The notes under the pieces are model-generated. The model searched no databases. It was not told where the DNA came from and saw only the letters and a list, made by a program, of their open reading frames with translations. 61,880 nt of DNA, taken from positions 1-61,880 of the forward strand of contig JAKUTR010000014.1 in the NCBI GenBank assembly GCA_022448725.1. The letters are read 5' to 3'. Both the position numbers and the translations under genes were made by a program. This document shows, piece by piece, positions 44,228-53,878 of the stretch. Each line of letters opens with the position of its first letter. Within the stretch, counting starts at the first letter, position 1. The stretch is from SAR202 cluster bacterium. Lineage in GTDB: Bacteria > Chloroflexota > Dehalococcoidia > Lucifugimonadales > VXLM01.

Positions 44228-45277
44228 GTGAAATACCTGCTACACGGTAAAGATGAGTTTTCGATCCGCGAACGGCTAGTTGTGATGAAGGAGGCCGTTG
44301 GCATTCCCGACGTGCGAGATGTAAACATCGCCGTTTTGGATGGAAAGCAGGTCACATTTGACAGGTTGATTGCTGACGCTAACACAGTACCGTTTTTGGC
44401 AGAGAAACGACTGGTCATTGTCGAAGGCTTACTCGGTAAATTCGAGCGAAAGAACCGGAACTCCGAGGAGGAACTTTCAGGTACTAGCGAGTGGGACGGG
44501 TTACCGGAGGTTCTTGAAACCTTGCCTGCAACCACAGATCTCGTATTCGTCGAGTTCGTGGAGAATAAAAAAAATGCAACAACCCCTGCTAATGCAAGAA
44601 ACCCTATATTTAAACTAGTCAAGACGCACGTGGAAAACGAAAAGTTTGAACCACCACTACCAAAGCAATTAGGGCAGTGGGTCGTTAATCGAGCACAGGC
44701 TGAAGGAATTAAAATTGATAATCGTGCTGCCCATACGATGGCAAGCAGTATCGGAAGTAATCTTTCAGTGATTGTCTCCGAACTTCGTAAACTAGCGCTC
44801 TACGCTCAAGAACGAACCATCACTAATGATGACGTCATTGGCTTGGTGGCGTACACGCAGGACGCAAATATATTCGCGACCGCCGATGCGGTGGTAGACG
44901 GCAGGTCGGATGTTGCAATTAAACTTGTGAACCAACTGCTGCATGATGGTTCCTCTCCTCAGTACATTCTGAGCATGATGGCTCGCCAGTCGAGGCTACT
45001 CATTGTTGCCAAAGAACTCAAAGCTCAAAGTGCAAGCAATGACGAAAAGTCGAAACGGCTTGGGCTATCAGGGTTTCCACTCAGCAAGACGCTCGGGCAA
45101 GCTGAACGTGTTAGTAGTAGTCGGCTTACACGGATTCATGGAGCCCTGCTCAATGCTGACCATCTGATGAAAAAAGTTTCCACTAATGTAGGCCTCACCA
45201 CAAGGCAAGATGAGGAACTTGTACTTGATACAACGATCGTTGAAATTGCATCACTACCAAATACCAGAGACTCCTGA
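44228..45277 (+). CDS. holA: DNA polymerase III subunit delta
   Basis: Clamp-loader subunit that opens the sliding clamp. 349 residues, typical length. Start MKYLLHGKDEFSIRE, the NTVPFLAEKRLVIVEG block and the C-terminal ILSMMARQSRLLIVAKEL are family hallmarks. GTG start with a weak upstream site. It is followed after 147 bases by clpC, which has its own promoter. Confidence 0.93.
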   Translation: MKYLLHGKDEFSIRERLVVMKEAVGIPDVRDVNIAVLDGKQVTFDRLIADANTVPFLAEKRLVIVEGLLGKFERKNRNSEEELSGTSEWDGLPEVLETLPATTDLVFVEFVENKKNATTPANARNPIFKLVKTHVENEKFEPPLPKQLGQWVVNRAQAEGIKIDNRAAHTMASSIGSNLSVIVSELRKLALYAQERTITNDDVIGLVAYTQDANIFATADAVVDGRSDVAIKLVNQLLHDGSSPQYILSMMARQSRLLIVAKELKAQSASNDEKSKRLGLSGFPLSKTLGQAERVSSSRLTRIHGALLNADHLMKKVSTNVGLTTRQDEELVLDTTIVEIASLPNTRDS

Positions 45278-45308
45278 CACCAGCGATTTACGCAACCAAC
45301 TCTAACAC

Positions 45309-45318
45309 GATACGTATC
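45309..45318. promoter_or_regulatory. Palindrome just upstream of the clpC -35
   Basis: GATACGTATC is a perfect ten-base palindrome ending eight bases before TTGACA. It could be an operator for stress control of clpC. It does not match the CIRCE, CtsR or HAIR consensus as I know them. Confidence 0.3.
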
Positions 45319-45326
45319 AACTTTCG

Positions 45327-45355
45327 TTGACATCTCAGTAGCATGAAAGTAACAT
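45327..45355 (+). promoter_or_regulatory. Sigma-70 promoter of clpC
   Basis: Perfect TTGACA (45327-45332), a 17-base spacer and TAACAT (45350-45355), 69 bases before the clpC ATG. Confidence 0.65.
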
Positions 45356-45424
45356 GTTATGTGAGAATATCGATGAGCGGACTAAGCTGACAACAACGTC
45401 GCTCACTAACACAAGAGGTAGGAG

Positions 45425-47878
45425 ATGGTCCTCAAACCAGAAGATTTCACCGAAAAGGCCCAGGAGGCGATGGCCGATTCCCAGGAGATCGTACGACGAT
45501 ACCGCCATAGTCAATGGGATGTTGAACATGTCCTCCTTGCGTTGTTGGACCAGCACGAAGGGGTGCCTGTCCAGATACTGACGAGTTTGAACGTACCAGT
45601 TGAGACGTTACGTGAAAGACTAAATCAAGATCTGGTTGGTGGCCCGAAACTTGACCAAGAGTCCAATCAAATTTTTATGACGCCTCGATCACGAGATATG
45701 CTTGCCCGTGCGACTCAGGAAGCAAAACGCTTAAATGACGAATTTATCAGCACTGAGCACTTGCTCATCGCTATCGCAAAGGACGAAGGGCTTGCGGGCC
45801 AACTTCTCCGAGAGCAAAGTGCTGATGTGGAACGTATTTATCAAGCTTTACAAAACGTTCGTGGTAATCACCGCGTGACTGATCAGCGAGCTGAAAGTCG
45901 GTATCAGTCGCTTGAGAAATACAGTACTGATCTAACAGAGTTGGCACGGGCTGGTAAACTCGACCCAATCATCGGTCGCGACACTGAGATCCAGCGGGTC
46001 ATGCAAACCCTAATCCGTCGCACAAAAAATAACCCCGTATTAATTGGTGGAGCTGGGGTGGGCAAGACGGCCATCGCCGAAGGCTTAGCACAAGCGATTG
46101 TAGCAGGCGATGTACCTGAAGAGCTAGAGGGACGACGTGTGATTGCACTCGATATGGGGTCCATGGTAGCTGGTAGCAAGTTTCGAGGAGAGTTCGAAGA
46201 GCGTCTTAAGGGTGTTATCGATGAGATAAAACAGGCACAAGGTGAGATCATCCTCTTCATAGACGAACTACACACGGTCGTCGGAGCAGGAGCGGCAGAG
46301 GGAGCGATAGATGCCAGCAATATGATGAAACCTGCTCTGGCACGTGGAGAGCTACAGGCCCTGGGGGCTACTACCGAGCCCGAACACCGCCGATACATTG
46401 AAAAGGATGCTGCTTTAGACCGCCGATTCCAGCCGATTCTCGTTGAGGAACCAGATGTAGATACAGCTATCGAGATGTTGCACGCGCTGCGCCCTAAGTA
46501 TGAGGGGCATCACAAAGTTACGGTCTCAGATGAAGCGATTGATGCTGCCGTGCGTCTGAGCAAGCGGTATGTAACTGATCGCCTGCTCCCTGATAAGGCA
46601 GTCGACCTGATTGACGAGGCAGCAAGCAAGTTACGTATCGACTCTCAAAGTCTGCCAGGCGACTTGAAGAGCAAAGACAAACGGTTAAGACTCCTTGCAA
46701 ACGAGGAAAATGCCGCGGCGGATCGCGGCGACTACGCCAAGGCGGCGGAACTAAAAAGCGACCGCCTGCAGTTGCAGCAAGAATTCGAGAGTGCCATGAA
46801 TGAGATTGCTCCAGAGATCAGTAAAGAGATGGTGGTCACAGCAGACCTTGTTGGCAGTCTCATCGAGAGTTGGACTGGTGTACCTGTGGACAAGTTGCTC
46901 GAGAGCGAGGCAGAAAAACTTCTCCACATGGAGGAGCGTTTGCATCAGCGTGTCCGAGGACAAGAATCTGCCGTCACCGCCGTCGCGGACGCGGTTCGTC
47001 GTGCCCGAGCTGGTTTAAAAAACCCCAAACGTCCTATCGGCAGCTTCATATTTTTGGGCCCGACGGGTGTGGGCAAGACAGAACTTGCACGGGCCCTCGC
47101 TGAAAGCCTGTTCGACGACGAAGATAATATGGTCCGGGTTGACATGTCGGAGTACGGGGAACGGCACACTGTATCGCGTCTCATTGGAGCGCCGCCAGGG
47201 TACGTTGGTTATGATGAAGGGGGTCAGCTTACAGAGGCCGTGCGACGCCGGCCGTTTAGAGTGATCCTGTTCGACGAGATTGAGAAAGCACACCCCGAGG
47301 TGTTTGATGCGATGCTCCAGATTTTGGAGGATGGGCGGCTCACAGATGGACAAGGTCGAACCGTCGACTTTAGCAACGCGATCATAGTGATGACGAGTAA
47401 CCTTGGTAACACAGGAGAGAGTGATTCTACGTTTGGGTTCCTAACTGAAGCATCGCGTGGTGCCAACACAGCGCGTAGGCACACAGCTGTTGAAGAAGCT
47501 CTGAAGCGATCGTTCCGGCCGGAGTTTCTCAACCGAGTGGACGAGATAATTATCTTTGATCCTCTATCTAAGGAGCAGGTACTAGAGATCGTTGATTTAC
47601 AGATAGCTGAGGTTTTACAGCGTTTATCTGAGCACAAGATCACTGTGGAACTATCAAATGAAGCAAAAGAGTGGTTGGCTGAGGAAGGATACGACGAAAG
47701 TTTTGGGGCCCGCCCTATCCGTCGTGCGGTGCAGCGCCATGTAGAGAACGAACTTTCGAAGCGTATTATTGCAGGGGAACTTAGTGCAGGAGACCACGTC
47801 ATCGTGGATCTCATAGAAAGCTCCTTAACATTCGCAAGTTCCGCGCCCTTAGGTGAACCTGTTGAGACAAGCGTGTAG
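45425..47878 (+). CDS. clpC: ATP-dependent Clp protease ATP-binding subunit ClpC
   Basis: Hsp100 unfoldase, 817 residues. N-terminal repeat domain (1-150), first AAA domain with GGAGVGKT (208-215), a short UVR-type middle segment (about 434-452, [19 protein letters not shown]), second AAA domain with GPTGVGKT (545-552), and [13 protein letters not shown]. The short middle domain distinguishes it from ClpB. FGF in the loop after the second Walker region fits the ClpP-binding tripeptide. AGAGG sits six bases before the ATG. Own promoter upstream. Followed by transaldolase after 63 bases. Confidence 0.94.
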   Translation: MVLKPEDFTEKAQEAMADSQEIVRRYRHSQWDVEHVLLALLDQHEGVPVQILTSLNVPVETLRERLNQDLVGGPKLDQESNQIFMTPRSRDMLARATQEAKRLNDEFISTEHLLIAIAKDEGLAGQLLREQSADVERIYQALQNVRGNHRVTDQRAESRYQSLEKYSTDLTELARAGKLDPIIGRDTEIQRVMQTLIRRTKNNPVLIGGAGVGKTAIAEGLAQAIVAGDVPEELEGRRVIALDMGSMVAGSKFRGEFEERLKGVIDEIKQAQGEIILFIDELHTVVGAGAAEGAIDASNMMKPALARGELQALGATTEPEHRRYIEKDAALDRRFQPILVEEPDVDTAIEMLHALRPKYEGHHKVTVSDEAIDAAVRLSKRYVTDRLLPDKAVDLIDEAASKLRIDSQSLPGDLKSKDKRLRLLANEENAAADRGDYAKAAELKSDRLQLQQEFESAMNEIAPEISKEMVVTADLVGSLIESWTGVPVDKLLESEAEKLLHMEERLHQRVRGQESAVTAVADAVRRARAGLKNPKRPIGSFIFLGPTGVGKTELARALAESLFDDEDNMVRVDMSEYGERHTVSRLIGAPPGYVGYDEGGQLTEAVRRRPFRVILFDEIEKAHPEVFDAMLQILEDGRLTDGQGRTVDFSNAIIVMTSNLGNTGESDSTFGFLTEASRGANTARRHTAVEEALKRSFRPEFLNRVDEIIIFDPLSKEQVLEIVDLQIAEVLQRLSEHKITVELSNEAKEWLAEEGYDESFGARPIRRAVQRHVENELSKRIIAGELSAGDHVIVDLIESSLTFASSAPLGEPVETSV

Positions 47879-47896
47879 GCCATACCAGTCAAATTA

Positions 47897-47923
47897 TGGA
47901 CAATGGTGGTAAAGTTGGACAAT
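47897..47923 (+). repeat. Direct repeat of TGGACAAT upstream of transaldolase
   Basis: TGGACAAT occurs at 47897-47904 and again at 47916-47923, 19 bases apart, in the short gap between clpC and tal. The second copy reads TTGGACAATAG. Regulatory role possible but unproven. Confidence 0.25.
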
Positions 47924-47941
47924 AGCTCCTAAGGGGGAAAA

Positions 47942-49087
47942 ATGGCCAACTCCATAGAGAAGCTCCGACAAACCGGGCAATCTATCTGGTACGACAATAT
48001 CAGCAGGAAGATGATCGCGACTGGCGATCTTCAGCAGTTGATCGATAATGGTATTACCGGTCTCACATCCAACCCAACAATCTTCCAGAAGGCAATTGCG
48101 GAGACCTCAGACTACGATCAGGCCATATCTAAACTTGATAGCAAAACGCCGGCAGAGATTTTTGAGAAGCTAGGTATTGAGGATATCCAGCAGGCGGCGG
48201 ATATGCTAACCCCCATTTATGAGAAAAGCGGAAGGGTAGATGGTTACGCATCATTTGAGGTGAATCCTCATCTTGCTCACGATACGGGGCTTACGGTTAT
48301 AGAAGGGAAGAAGCTTTTTGCCGAGCTAGATAGGCCCAACGTTATGATTAAGGTGCCAGCTACACCGGAAGGAATGCCTGCAATAACAGAATTGATTGGA
48401 GCTGGAGTGAACGTCAATGTGACCCTTATCTTCTCACTATCTGCCTATCATCAAGTAATGGATGCATACATAGCAGGTCTCGAAGAGCTAGACCGAAGAG
48501 GCGGTGATGTGAGTAAGATTGGGTCGGTCGCATCGTTTTTTGTCAGCAGGGTTGATACAAACGTCGATAGCCTTCTATCAGACGAAGTCGCTCTGGGCCA
48601 CTCTAGCTGCGGTGAGTTACTCGGCAAGGCGGCTATCGGAAACGCAAAGCTTGCATATCAGGCTTTCAAGCTACAGTTTGCCCAAGCTCGATTTATGGAA
48701 CTTCAAGGAAAAGGCGCACGGGTTCAGCGTCCACTGTGGGCTAGCACGAGTGTCAAAAATCCCAACTATGACGACTTGTTGTACGTTAAGAGCCTTCTTG
48801 GCCCAGACACGGTCAATACTCTACCCGAAGTTACGGTGGGGATTTTGATGGAACGCGAAATTGAGGTAAAACCTACTATCGAAGCAGGACTTGACTTAGT
48901 GAGCAGACTGCCTGAGTCTCTTTCTGAGATAGGGATCAGTATGGAGGAAGTGACTGGCCAACTTCTTAAAGATGGAGTTCAGGCGTTCACCGATTCCTAC
49001 GACGAACTACTAGAGAGCATCCAAACGAAGACTGCATCACTAACTGAGCCGGTTACCAATGTGCCCCTGGTGCCAGGCGGAGGTTGA
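47942..49087 (+). CDS. tal: Transaldolase
   Basis: Moves dihydroxyacetone units between sugar phosphates in the pentose phosphate pathway. 381 residues, the longer actinobacterial/cyanobacterial type. NGITGLTSNPTIFQKAI, the Schiff-base Lys in VMIKVPAT and SVASFFVSRVDT are intact. AAGGGGG lies just before the ATG. It is the last gene before a convergent region with gamma-glutamyltransferase. Confidence 0.94.
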   Translation: MANSIEKLRQTGQSIWYDNISRKMIATGDLQQLIDNGITGLTSNPTIFQKAIAETSDYDQAISKLDSKTPAEIFEKLGIEDIQQAADMLTPIYEKSGRVDGYASFEVNPHLAHDTGLTVIEGKKLFAELDRPNVMIKVPATPEGMPAITELIGAGVNVNVTLIFSLSAYHQVMDAYIAGLEELDRRGGDVSKIGSVASFFVSRVDTNVDSLLSDEVALGHSSCGELLGKAAIGNAKLAYQAFKLQFAQARFMELQGKGARVQRPLWASTSVKNPNYDDLLYVKSLLGPDTVNTLPEVTVGILMEREIEVKPTIEAGLDLVSRLPESLSEIGISMEEVTGQLLKDGVQAFTDSYDELLESIQTKTASLTEPVTNVPLVPGGG

Positions 49088-49151
49088 AACAGTAACGCTG
49101 GTTCCACGCGTGCTGGCTAAATACCCCACTTATTCGTTCTGCCTCGTCGCT

Positions 49152-49171
49152 GGGGTCACTTCCCAGACCCC
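49152..49171. terminator. Hairpin between converging tal and gamma-glutamyltransferase genes
   Basis: GGGGTC pairs with GACCCC around an eight-base loop in the 90-base convergent gap. It could stop transcripts from both sides, but lacks T-runs. Confidence 0.3.
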
Positions 49172-49177
49172 CATGTT

Positions 49178-50977
49178 TCACCATCCAAGTGCGTACGCGA
49201 TCTCACGTCTAGAGGAAACCCCGCCGTACATGGCGCCACGCTCTGAGTCATAGCGTATTCCCATGACTTTACCGTTGCTCCACGGGTCTATGAGGTTAAC
49301 GTCATGGCCCCGCTGTCTTAATTCTTCGACCACCTCTTTTGACACACGTCCCTCCATATCGAACTGGCCGGGATAGGCCTTCCGAGGGTAGAAGGATGAT
49401 GGGAAGTGTTTTGAATGGAAAGTTGGCTGGTCAATGGCCTCTTGGACAGTCATGCCGAATTCAACATAATTCAATAAGTACTGTAGTGTTATTTGGTCCT
49501 GACTGTCGCCGCCAGGAGTGCCAAATGCCATCCATGGTTCATTGTCTTTAGTCACCATCGATGGCGTCAGGGTGGCCCGTGGTCTCTTTCGGGGCTCGAG
49601 GGCGTTCGGTCGTTCAGAGTTTAGATAGAACATTTGCCCGCGCGTCCCCATACAGAATCCTAAACCAGGTATTACTGGGGATGTACTAATCCACCCTCCA
49701 CTGGGTGTCGCGGAGACCATGTTACCTTCTGAGTCAATAGCGTCTAGATGGGTTGTGTCACCTACGTGTCCATGTCCGAGACCAAGGTCCACGACCTCGC
49801 TTGCCCCGATACCGAGCGAGCGGCGGTTATTCTCCGGAACTTCTTCAAGCGTGTAGGTGGGGATCCCGCCACCCATATCCCCTGGTCGCTGGTCCAGTGA
49901 TGCCGTAGTGTCTATTAGGTCACGCCTAAGGGCAGCGTATTCTTTGGACAGGAGTTTGACGAGAGGAACAGTGTCAAATTCAGGATCTCCGTAGTAGGCT
50001 TCTCGATCGGCGAAGGCTAGCTTAGCCACCTCGACGAGAGTATGGATGTACTCTGTAGAATTATGGCCCATTGACACAAGGTCATAACCTTCAAGCATCA
50101 TTAATTGTTGAGAGAACACGGGGCCCTGGGTCCACGACGAGCATTTATGGACATCTAGACCTTGGTAGTTGACGGTCACCGGTTCTTCGACTGTTGGGTG
50201 CCATTCAGCCATGTCGTCGTACGATAGGAGAGCGGTGTGTGTCCTGCCACTAGCGTCTTCGAGAGGAGAACTGGTGATGAATTTCAGCAAGCGATCAGCG
50301 ATCTCGCCCTTGTAGAATGCATCTCGGGCAGCTTCAATCCCGGGGATTCGTCCCTTACCCTTTGCGTCGTTTTCGGCCCGGCACATAATTTTTAGCATTT
50401 CAGCATAACCAGGGTTGTTCACGATGTCCCCAACACGGGGAACATCTCCGTTCGGGAGGTAGACTTCTCCCGATGTTGGATATTTCTCGCTGAACTTGCG
50501 GGCGTTGTTGGCGATGCCCTGATGCAGTTGCTCGTATACTGCCCAACCATTTTCAGCTATCTCAATCACGGGCTTGAGGACCTGTGAGTAGCTCATTGTG
50601 CCCCAACGAGAGAGTATTTCTGCCCAAGTACCCACCGGTGCAGGCACGGTAATAGGTAGGAAGCCATCGCCGGGGATCAGATCAATGTTGTTGTCACGAC
50701 ACCAATCGATCGTGAACGCTTTGGGGGACCATCCTTGGCCACTAATTGCGTATGTTTTTCTTTCTTTAGCTGAGTAGATCAGCGTAGGAACTTCACCCCC
50801 GATGCCGCAGCTCTGGGGTTCAAGTAGCTCGACCGCTATGCACATTGCAGCGGCAGCATCGAAAGCGTTACCACCTTGCTCCATTATGCGGAAACCAGCA
50901 GTCGTTGCTAGGTAGTGTCCTGAAGTTAAGACGCCGCGTTGTCCAACAATGACTGGTCTTGTGGGTAACGATGGCAT
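49178..50977 (-). CDS. Gamma-glutamyltransferase family protein
   Basis: N-terminal-nucleophile hydrolase, 599 residues, which self-cleaves before the catalytic Thr408 in GDTTHLDAID. QGGNAFDAAAAM, the SCGIGG motif and the ASATPSGGW-type region (SATPSGGW) fit the family. It acts on gamma-glutamyl amides or related substrates such as cephalosporin-type or other amides. No signal peptide, unlike the secreted form, so it should be cytoplasmic. Clear AGGAG eight bases before the ATG. The large insert near 200-250 differs from the E. coli enzyme. Confidence 0.9.
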   Translation of the reverse strand: MPSLPTRPVIVGQRGVLTSGHYLATTAGFRIMEQGGNAFDAAAAMCIAVELLEPQSCGIGGEVPTLIYSAKERKTYAISGQGWSPKAFTIDWCRDNNIDLIPGDGFLPITVPAPVGTWAEILSRWGTMSYSQVLKPVIEIAENGWAVYEQLHQGIANNARKFSEKYPTSGEVYLPNGDVPRVGDIVNNPGYAEMLKIMCRAENDAKGKGRIPGIEAARDAFYKGEIADRLLKFITSSPLEDASGRTHTALLSYDDMAEWHPTVEEPVTVNYQGLDVHKCSSWTQGPVFSQQLMMLEGYDLVSMGHNSTEYIHTLVEVAKLAFADREAYYGDPEFDTVPLVKLLSKEYAALRRDLIDTTASLDQRPGDMGGGIPTYTLEEVPENNRRSLGIGASEVVDLGLGHGHVGDTTHLDAIDSEGNMVSATPSGGWISTSPVIPGLGFCMGTRGQMFYLNSERPNALEPRKRPRATLTPSMVTKDNEPWMAFGTPGGDSQDQITLQYLLNYVEFGMTVQEAIDQPTFHSKHFPSSFYPRKAYPGQFDMEGRVSKEVVEELRQRGHDVNLIDPWSNGKVMGIRYDSERGAMYGGVSSRREIAYALGW

Positions 50978-51108
50978 GAATCTATCTCCTAGGGAATGAT
51001 CCCGTGGATTCTACCACTAGGCTTATTGAGGAAGAATAGAGCTTGTTATCCGAGTAAGTGAATTTGTACGGTTGCAGCGCAACTGGATCTGCCCTGCCGT
51101 GAACGTTG

Positions 51109-51114
51109 TACACT
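51109..51114 (+). promoter_or_regulatory. Possible -10 six bases before the DUF1461 start
   Basis: TACACT ends six bases before the ATG at 51121, the same spacing as the E1 alpha promoter, and no ribosome site exists. The -35 is poor, so this is a candidate for a leaderless gene, not a firm one. Confidence 0.3.
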
Positions 51115-51120
51115 GATGGT

Positions 51121-52017
51121 ATGAGAGTGCTTGCAGGCATCGGAATTGCAGTCTTTGTACTTGCGATACCACTAGTTCTGATCACATCTGCTGTCCGGAT
51201 AACGATTAACACCCCGTTACTTTACAGTTATGGCTTCGCGGCGAATGAAATACCACGGACAACAGGGATTGAGAACAAAGAACTGATCTCCGCTGCTCGC
51301 CAGATCCGTGACTATTTCAATAACGATAACCAATTTCTGAACGTGCGAGTGTCTGTATCAGGTATCCTCAGGGCCCTTTATAACGACCGTGAGATTCGCC
51401 ATATGGAGGATGTTAAGAGGCTGGTTAGGGGCGTCTATGGCATCCAAATCATCGCAATTCTGTATCTGACAGGTTTTGGGGCTATCAGCCTTGCTGCTGC
51501 TCCTGGGCGTTACCCTCGAGAGTTGTTTCGGTTATTTCGGTGGGGCGCCGTCCTCACCCTGGCGTTGGTGATATTGGCAGGACTCGCATCTCTTTTGAAC
51601 TTTAATCAGGTGTTCTATAACTTCCATATAATCAGTTTCGATAACGATCTATGGCAACTTGACCCTAGCAGGGATTACCTGATCGCGATGTTCCCCCAAC
51701 AATTTTTCTTCTTAGCTACCGTAGCCATTGCGTTAGGGGTCATCATAGCTGCGACAGCCTTGTTTTCTATTGCAAGTTTCTCCTTGTCTAAAGGTGGGAA
51801 AAAAGAGGTCAAAAGAGGAAAGGATTCGAGCCCAACTGAGCGGTTGTCCCAGGACAGTGGTGCTACTGCGCAAGAACGAGCGGCCCAATCAGGACGTTCG
51901 GTCGGTGCGGAGAAATCGGCTGGCTGGGGACTGGCTGCTTACTTCATTTTGGAAATCCTGATGCTAGTTCTGGGGCCAGTGATCATATCTCGATGGAGTC
52001 GGCAAAAGACGACATAG
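51121..52017 (+). CDS. TIGR01906/DUF1461 integral membrane protein
   Basis: 298 residues, four or five membrane helices. The family motif FNFHIISFDNDLWQLDPSRDY followed by LIAMFPQQFF identifies it. Function unknown; the family is found mostly in Firmicutes and Chloroflexota. A hydrophilic stretch (about 225-275) lies before the last helix. A TTG at 51106 would add five residues; the ATG is preferred. Confidence 0.85.
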   Translation: MRVLAGIGIAVFVLAIPLVLITSAVRITINTPLLYSYGFAANEIPRTTGIENKELISAARQIRDYFNNDNQFLNVRVSVSGILRALYNDREIRHMEDVKRLVRGVYGIQIIAILYLTGFGAISLAAAPGRYPRELFRLFRWGAVLTLALVILAGLASLLNFNQVFYNFHIISFDNDLWQLDPSRDYLIAMFPQQFFFLATVAIALGVIIAATALFSIASFSLSKGGKKEVKRGKDSSPTERLSQDSGATAQERAAQSGRSVGAEKSAGWGLAAYFILEILMLVLGPVIISRWSRQKTT

Positions 52018-52069
52018 CCACTAATCCTAGTTTTGCCTAGGGCGGTATATTCAAGAGAATATGATTTCC

Positions 52070-52093
52070 TGATCGAGGATCACCTGTTGATCA
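52070..52093. promoter_or_regulatory. Repeated GATCA sites upstream of the formaldehyde-dehydrogenase-like gene
   Basis: TGATC, three bases, GATCA, six bases, GATCA: an inverted pair plus a direct copy 11 bases on, about one helical turn apart. Compatible with cooperative repressor binding, but no regulator is known. Confidence 0.25.
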
Positions 52094-52223
52094 CTGACTT
52101 GGATTGTTACTTACTTGAGGGATGGTTTCTTGACTCTATCTCGAGCCGACCGTATCATCCGGCAGATCTTACGTTGGTGTACGGGGTAGTACCTACAAAT
52201 TACCAACTTGAGGAGAGGGCCAT

Positions 52224-53375
52224 ATGAAAGCAGTAGTCTACAAAGAGCCGTTTAAGGTAGCAGTCGAGAATGTCGATGATCCCAAGATCCTCCATCCCAA
52301 CGACGCGATTGTCCGCGTTACCTCATCGTGTATATGTGGGTCGGATCTGCACATGTACGAAGGTCGTACAGCAGCGGAGCCGGGGATTGTATTTGGCCAT
52401 GAAAATATGGGGGTTATAGAGGAGATCGGCCCGGGCGTGAAGGAACGGAAAGTTGGTGATCGCGTTGTGATGCCCTTCAATGTAGCTTGCGGGTTCTGCA
52501 AGAATTGTCTGGGCGGGTTCACTGGATATTGTACGACGGTTAACCCTGGGTTTGCAGGAGGGGCGTATGGATACGTCGCGATGGGCCCTTGGGTAGGTGG
52601 GCAGGCAGAGTACCTTCAGGTGCCTTTTGCCGATTTCAACGCTCTTCCACTCCCCGTGGGGGAGGAGAATGAAGCGGATTATGCTCTCTTGGCTGATATT
52701 TTCCCGACGGGTTACCACGGAGCAGAACTTGCCGGCGTACGTCCTGGCGAGAGTGTTTCTGTCTTCGGAGCAGGCCCCGTTGGCCTGATGGCGGCATATA
52801 GTAGCGTCATCCGAGGTGCTGCAGAGGTCTACTCTGTGGATCACGTTCAAGAACGACTTGATGCTGCTGAGAGTATTGGAGCGATACCGATTAACTACGA
52901 TGAGGCTGACCCTGTTGAGCAGATTAAGTCAATGCGGGGCGGAGACGGTACAGACAAAGGTATTGATGCTGTTGGATACCAAGCGACGAAGCCAGGATCA
53001 TCCGCTGCGGGAGGAGAGCAGGACGAGCTCCCTAACATTGTTCTCAACCAACTCATTCAGGTCGTTAATCCGACGGGCTCTCTTGGGATACCCGGTCTGT
53101 ACGTACCATCGGACCCAGGTGGAGTAGATGAGAACGCCAAACAGGGAGCGTTATCCTTAAACTTTGGGAAACTATTTGAGAAGGGACTCCGCTTAGGTAC
53201 AGGCCAGTGCAACGTTAAGCAATATAATGCATACCTCCGTGACCTAATCGCGGCAGGTCGTGCTACTCCCAGTTTCGTGGTTTCGCATGAGGTGCCACTA
53301 GATGATGCTCCTGATGCCTACGATAAGTTTGATAAGCGAGTGGACGGGTACACAAAGGTGATTCTCCATCCGTAG
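52224..53375 (+). CDS. Zinc alcohol dehydrogenase, glutathione-independent formaldehyde-dehydrogenase-like
   Basis: 383 residues. Catalytic zinc residues Cys38 (CGSD) and His59-Glu60 (GHE), structural zinc cysteines at 89, 92, 95 and 103 (CGFCKNC...C), and NAD loop FGAGPVGLMAA. The insert with KPGSSAAGGEQDE is typical of the Pseudomonas FdhA-type dismutating enzyme. It oxidises formaldehyde or other aldehydes/alcohols with NAD. GAGGAGAGG before the ATG is a strong ribosome site. Downstream are Rid, queA and folate genes, which suits one-carbon metabolism, but that is inference. Confidence 0.88.
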   Translation: MKAVVYKEPFKVAVENVDDPKILHPNDAIVRVTSSCICGSDLHMYEGRTAAEPGIVFGHENMGVIEEIGPGVKERKVGDRVVMPFNVACGFCKNCLGGFTGYCTTVNPGFAGGAYGYVAMGPWVGGQAEYLQVPFADFNALPLPVGEENEADYALLADIFPTGYHGAELAGVRPGESVSVFGAGPVGLMAAYSSVIRGAAEVYSVDHVQERLDAAESIGAIPINYDEADPVEQIKSMRGGDGTDKGIDAVGYQATKPGSSAAGGEQDELPNIVLNQLIQVVNPTGSLGIPGLYVPSDPGGVDENAKQGALSLNFGKLFEKGLRLGTGQCNVKQYNAYLRDLIAAGRATPSFVVSHEVPLDDAPDAYDKFDKRVDGYTKVILHP

Positions 53376-53440
53376 AAGGACATTCTATGGAGAATTTATC
53401 CCCCGCGGGAGGTTGGGTTGTCAGTCCAGTGCCTTACGGT

Positions 53441-53827
53441 TCAGTCAAGCACTGCTATAGCATCAATCTCTAGGTGAGTTTGGGAACCTGCGAATTCAGC
53501 ACCGACGATCGTGTTGACAGGGTAGTCTTCGCCGAAGAATTCGTGGTATATCTCAACTTGCTCGCCTTCAAACGGGAACCACGGATCCGTGTCGGCAACG
53601 AACGTGGTCAGTTTGACGATGTCACTGGGTTTACCTCCCTCCGCCTTAACCATCCGGGTCAGTCTATCGAGGATTACCCGCAACTGTTCCATAGGGGAAC
53701 CGTCGATGGCTTCAGATCGGTTGGCGGTGCAGCCAGCCAAGAAGAGCATATTACCGGCTCTTACCCCTCTACTAAAATGAGGTCCTGCAGCGTAGATGTC
53801 CTCGAATCCGATACGGCGTTTCTGCAT
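53441..53827 (-). CDS. Rid (YjgF/UK114) family protein, non-canonical
   Basis: 128 residues, trimeric Rid fold. True RidA enzymes hydrolyse reactive enamine/imine intermediates using an Arg in the final strand pair; here the segment reads YPVNTIVGAEFAGSQTHLEI, with Asn where that Arg is expected. So it is a non-RidA subgroup, perhaps a different hydrolase. GGAGG lies five bases before the ATG at 53827; a TTG four codons upstream is less likely. Confidence 0.85.
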   Translation of the reverse strand: MQKRRIGFEDIYAAGPHFSRGVRAGNMLFLAGCTANRSEAIDGSPMEQLRVILDRLTRMVKAEGGKPSDIVKLTTFVADTDPWFPFEGEQVEIYHEFFGEDYPVNTIVGAEFAGSQTHLEIDAIAVLD

Positions 53828-53878
53828 AATTTCCTCCAACGATTGTGAGTCGCCTTAGGATATCAGGCCCGTATAATT

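Noticed and set aside
44560-44580. A-run in holA as a programmed frameshift site
   Set aside because: The gene reads through normally in one frame with family homology on both sides, and no ribosome-stalling structure is evident.
47224-47922. 232-codon minus-strand frame
   Set aside because: Lies opposite the highly conserved clpC AAA2 domain; serine-rich shadow.
52033-52227. 64-codon frame before the formaldehyde-dehydrogenase-like gene
   Set aside because: TTG start without ribosome site, no recognisable motif, and it covers the repeated GATCA region. More likely regulatory DNA.
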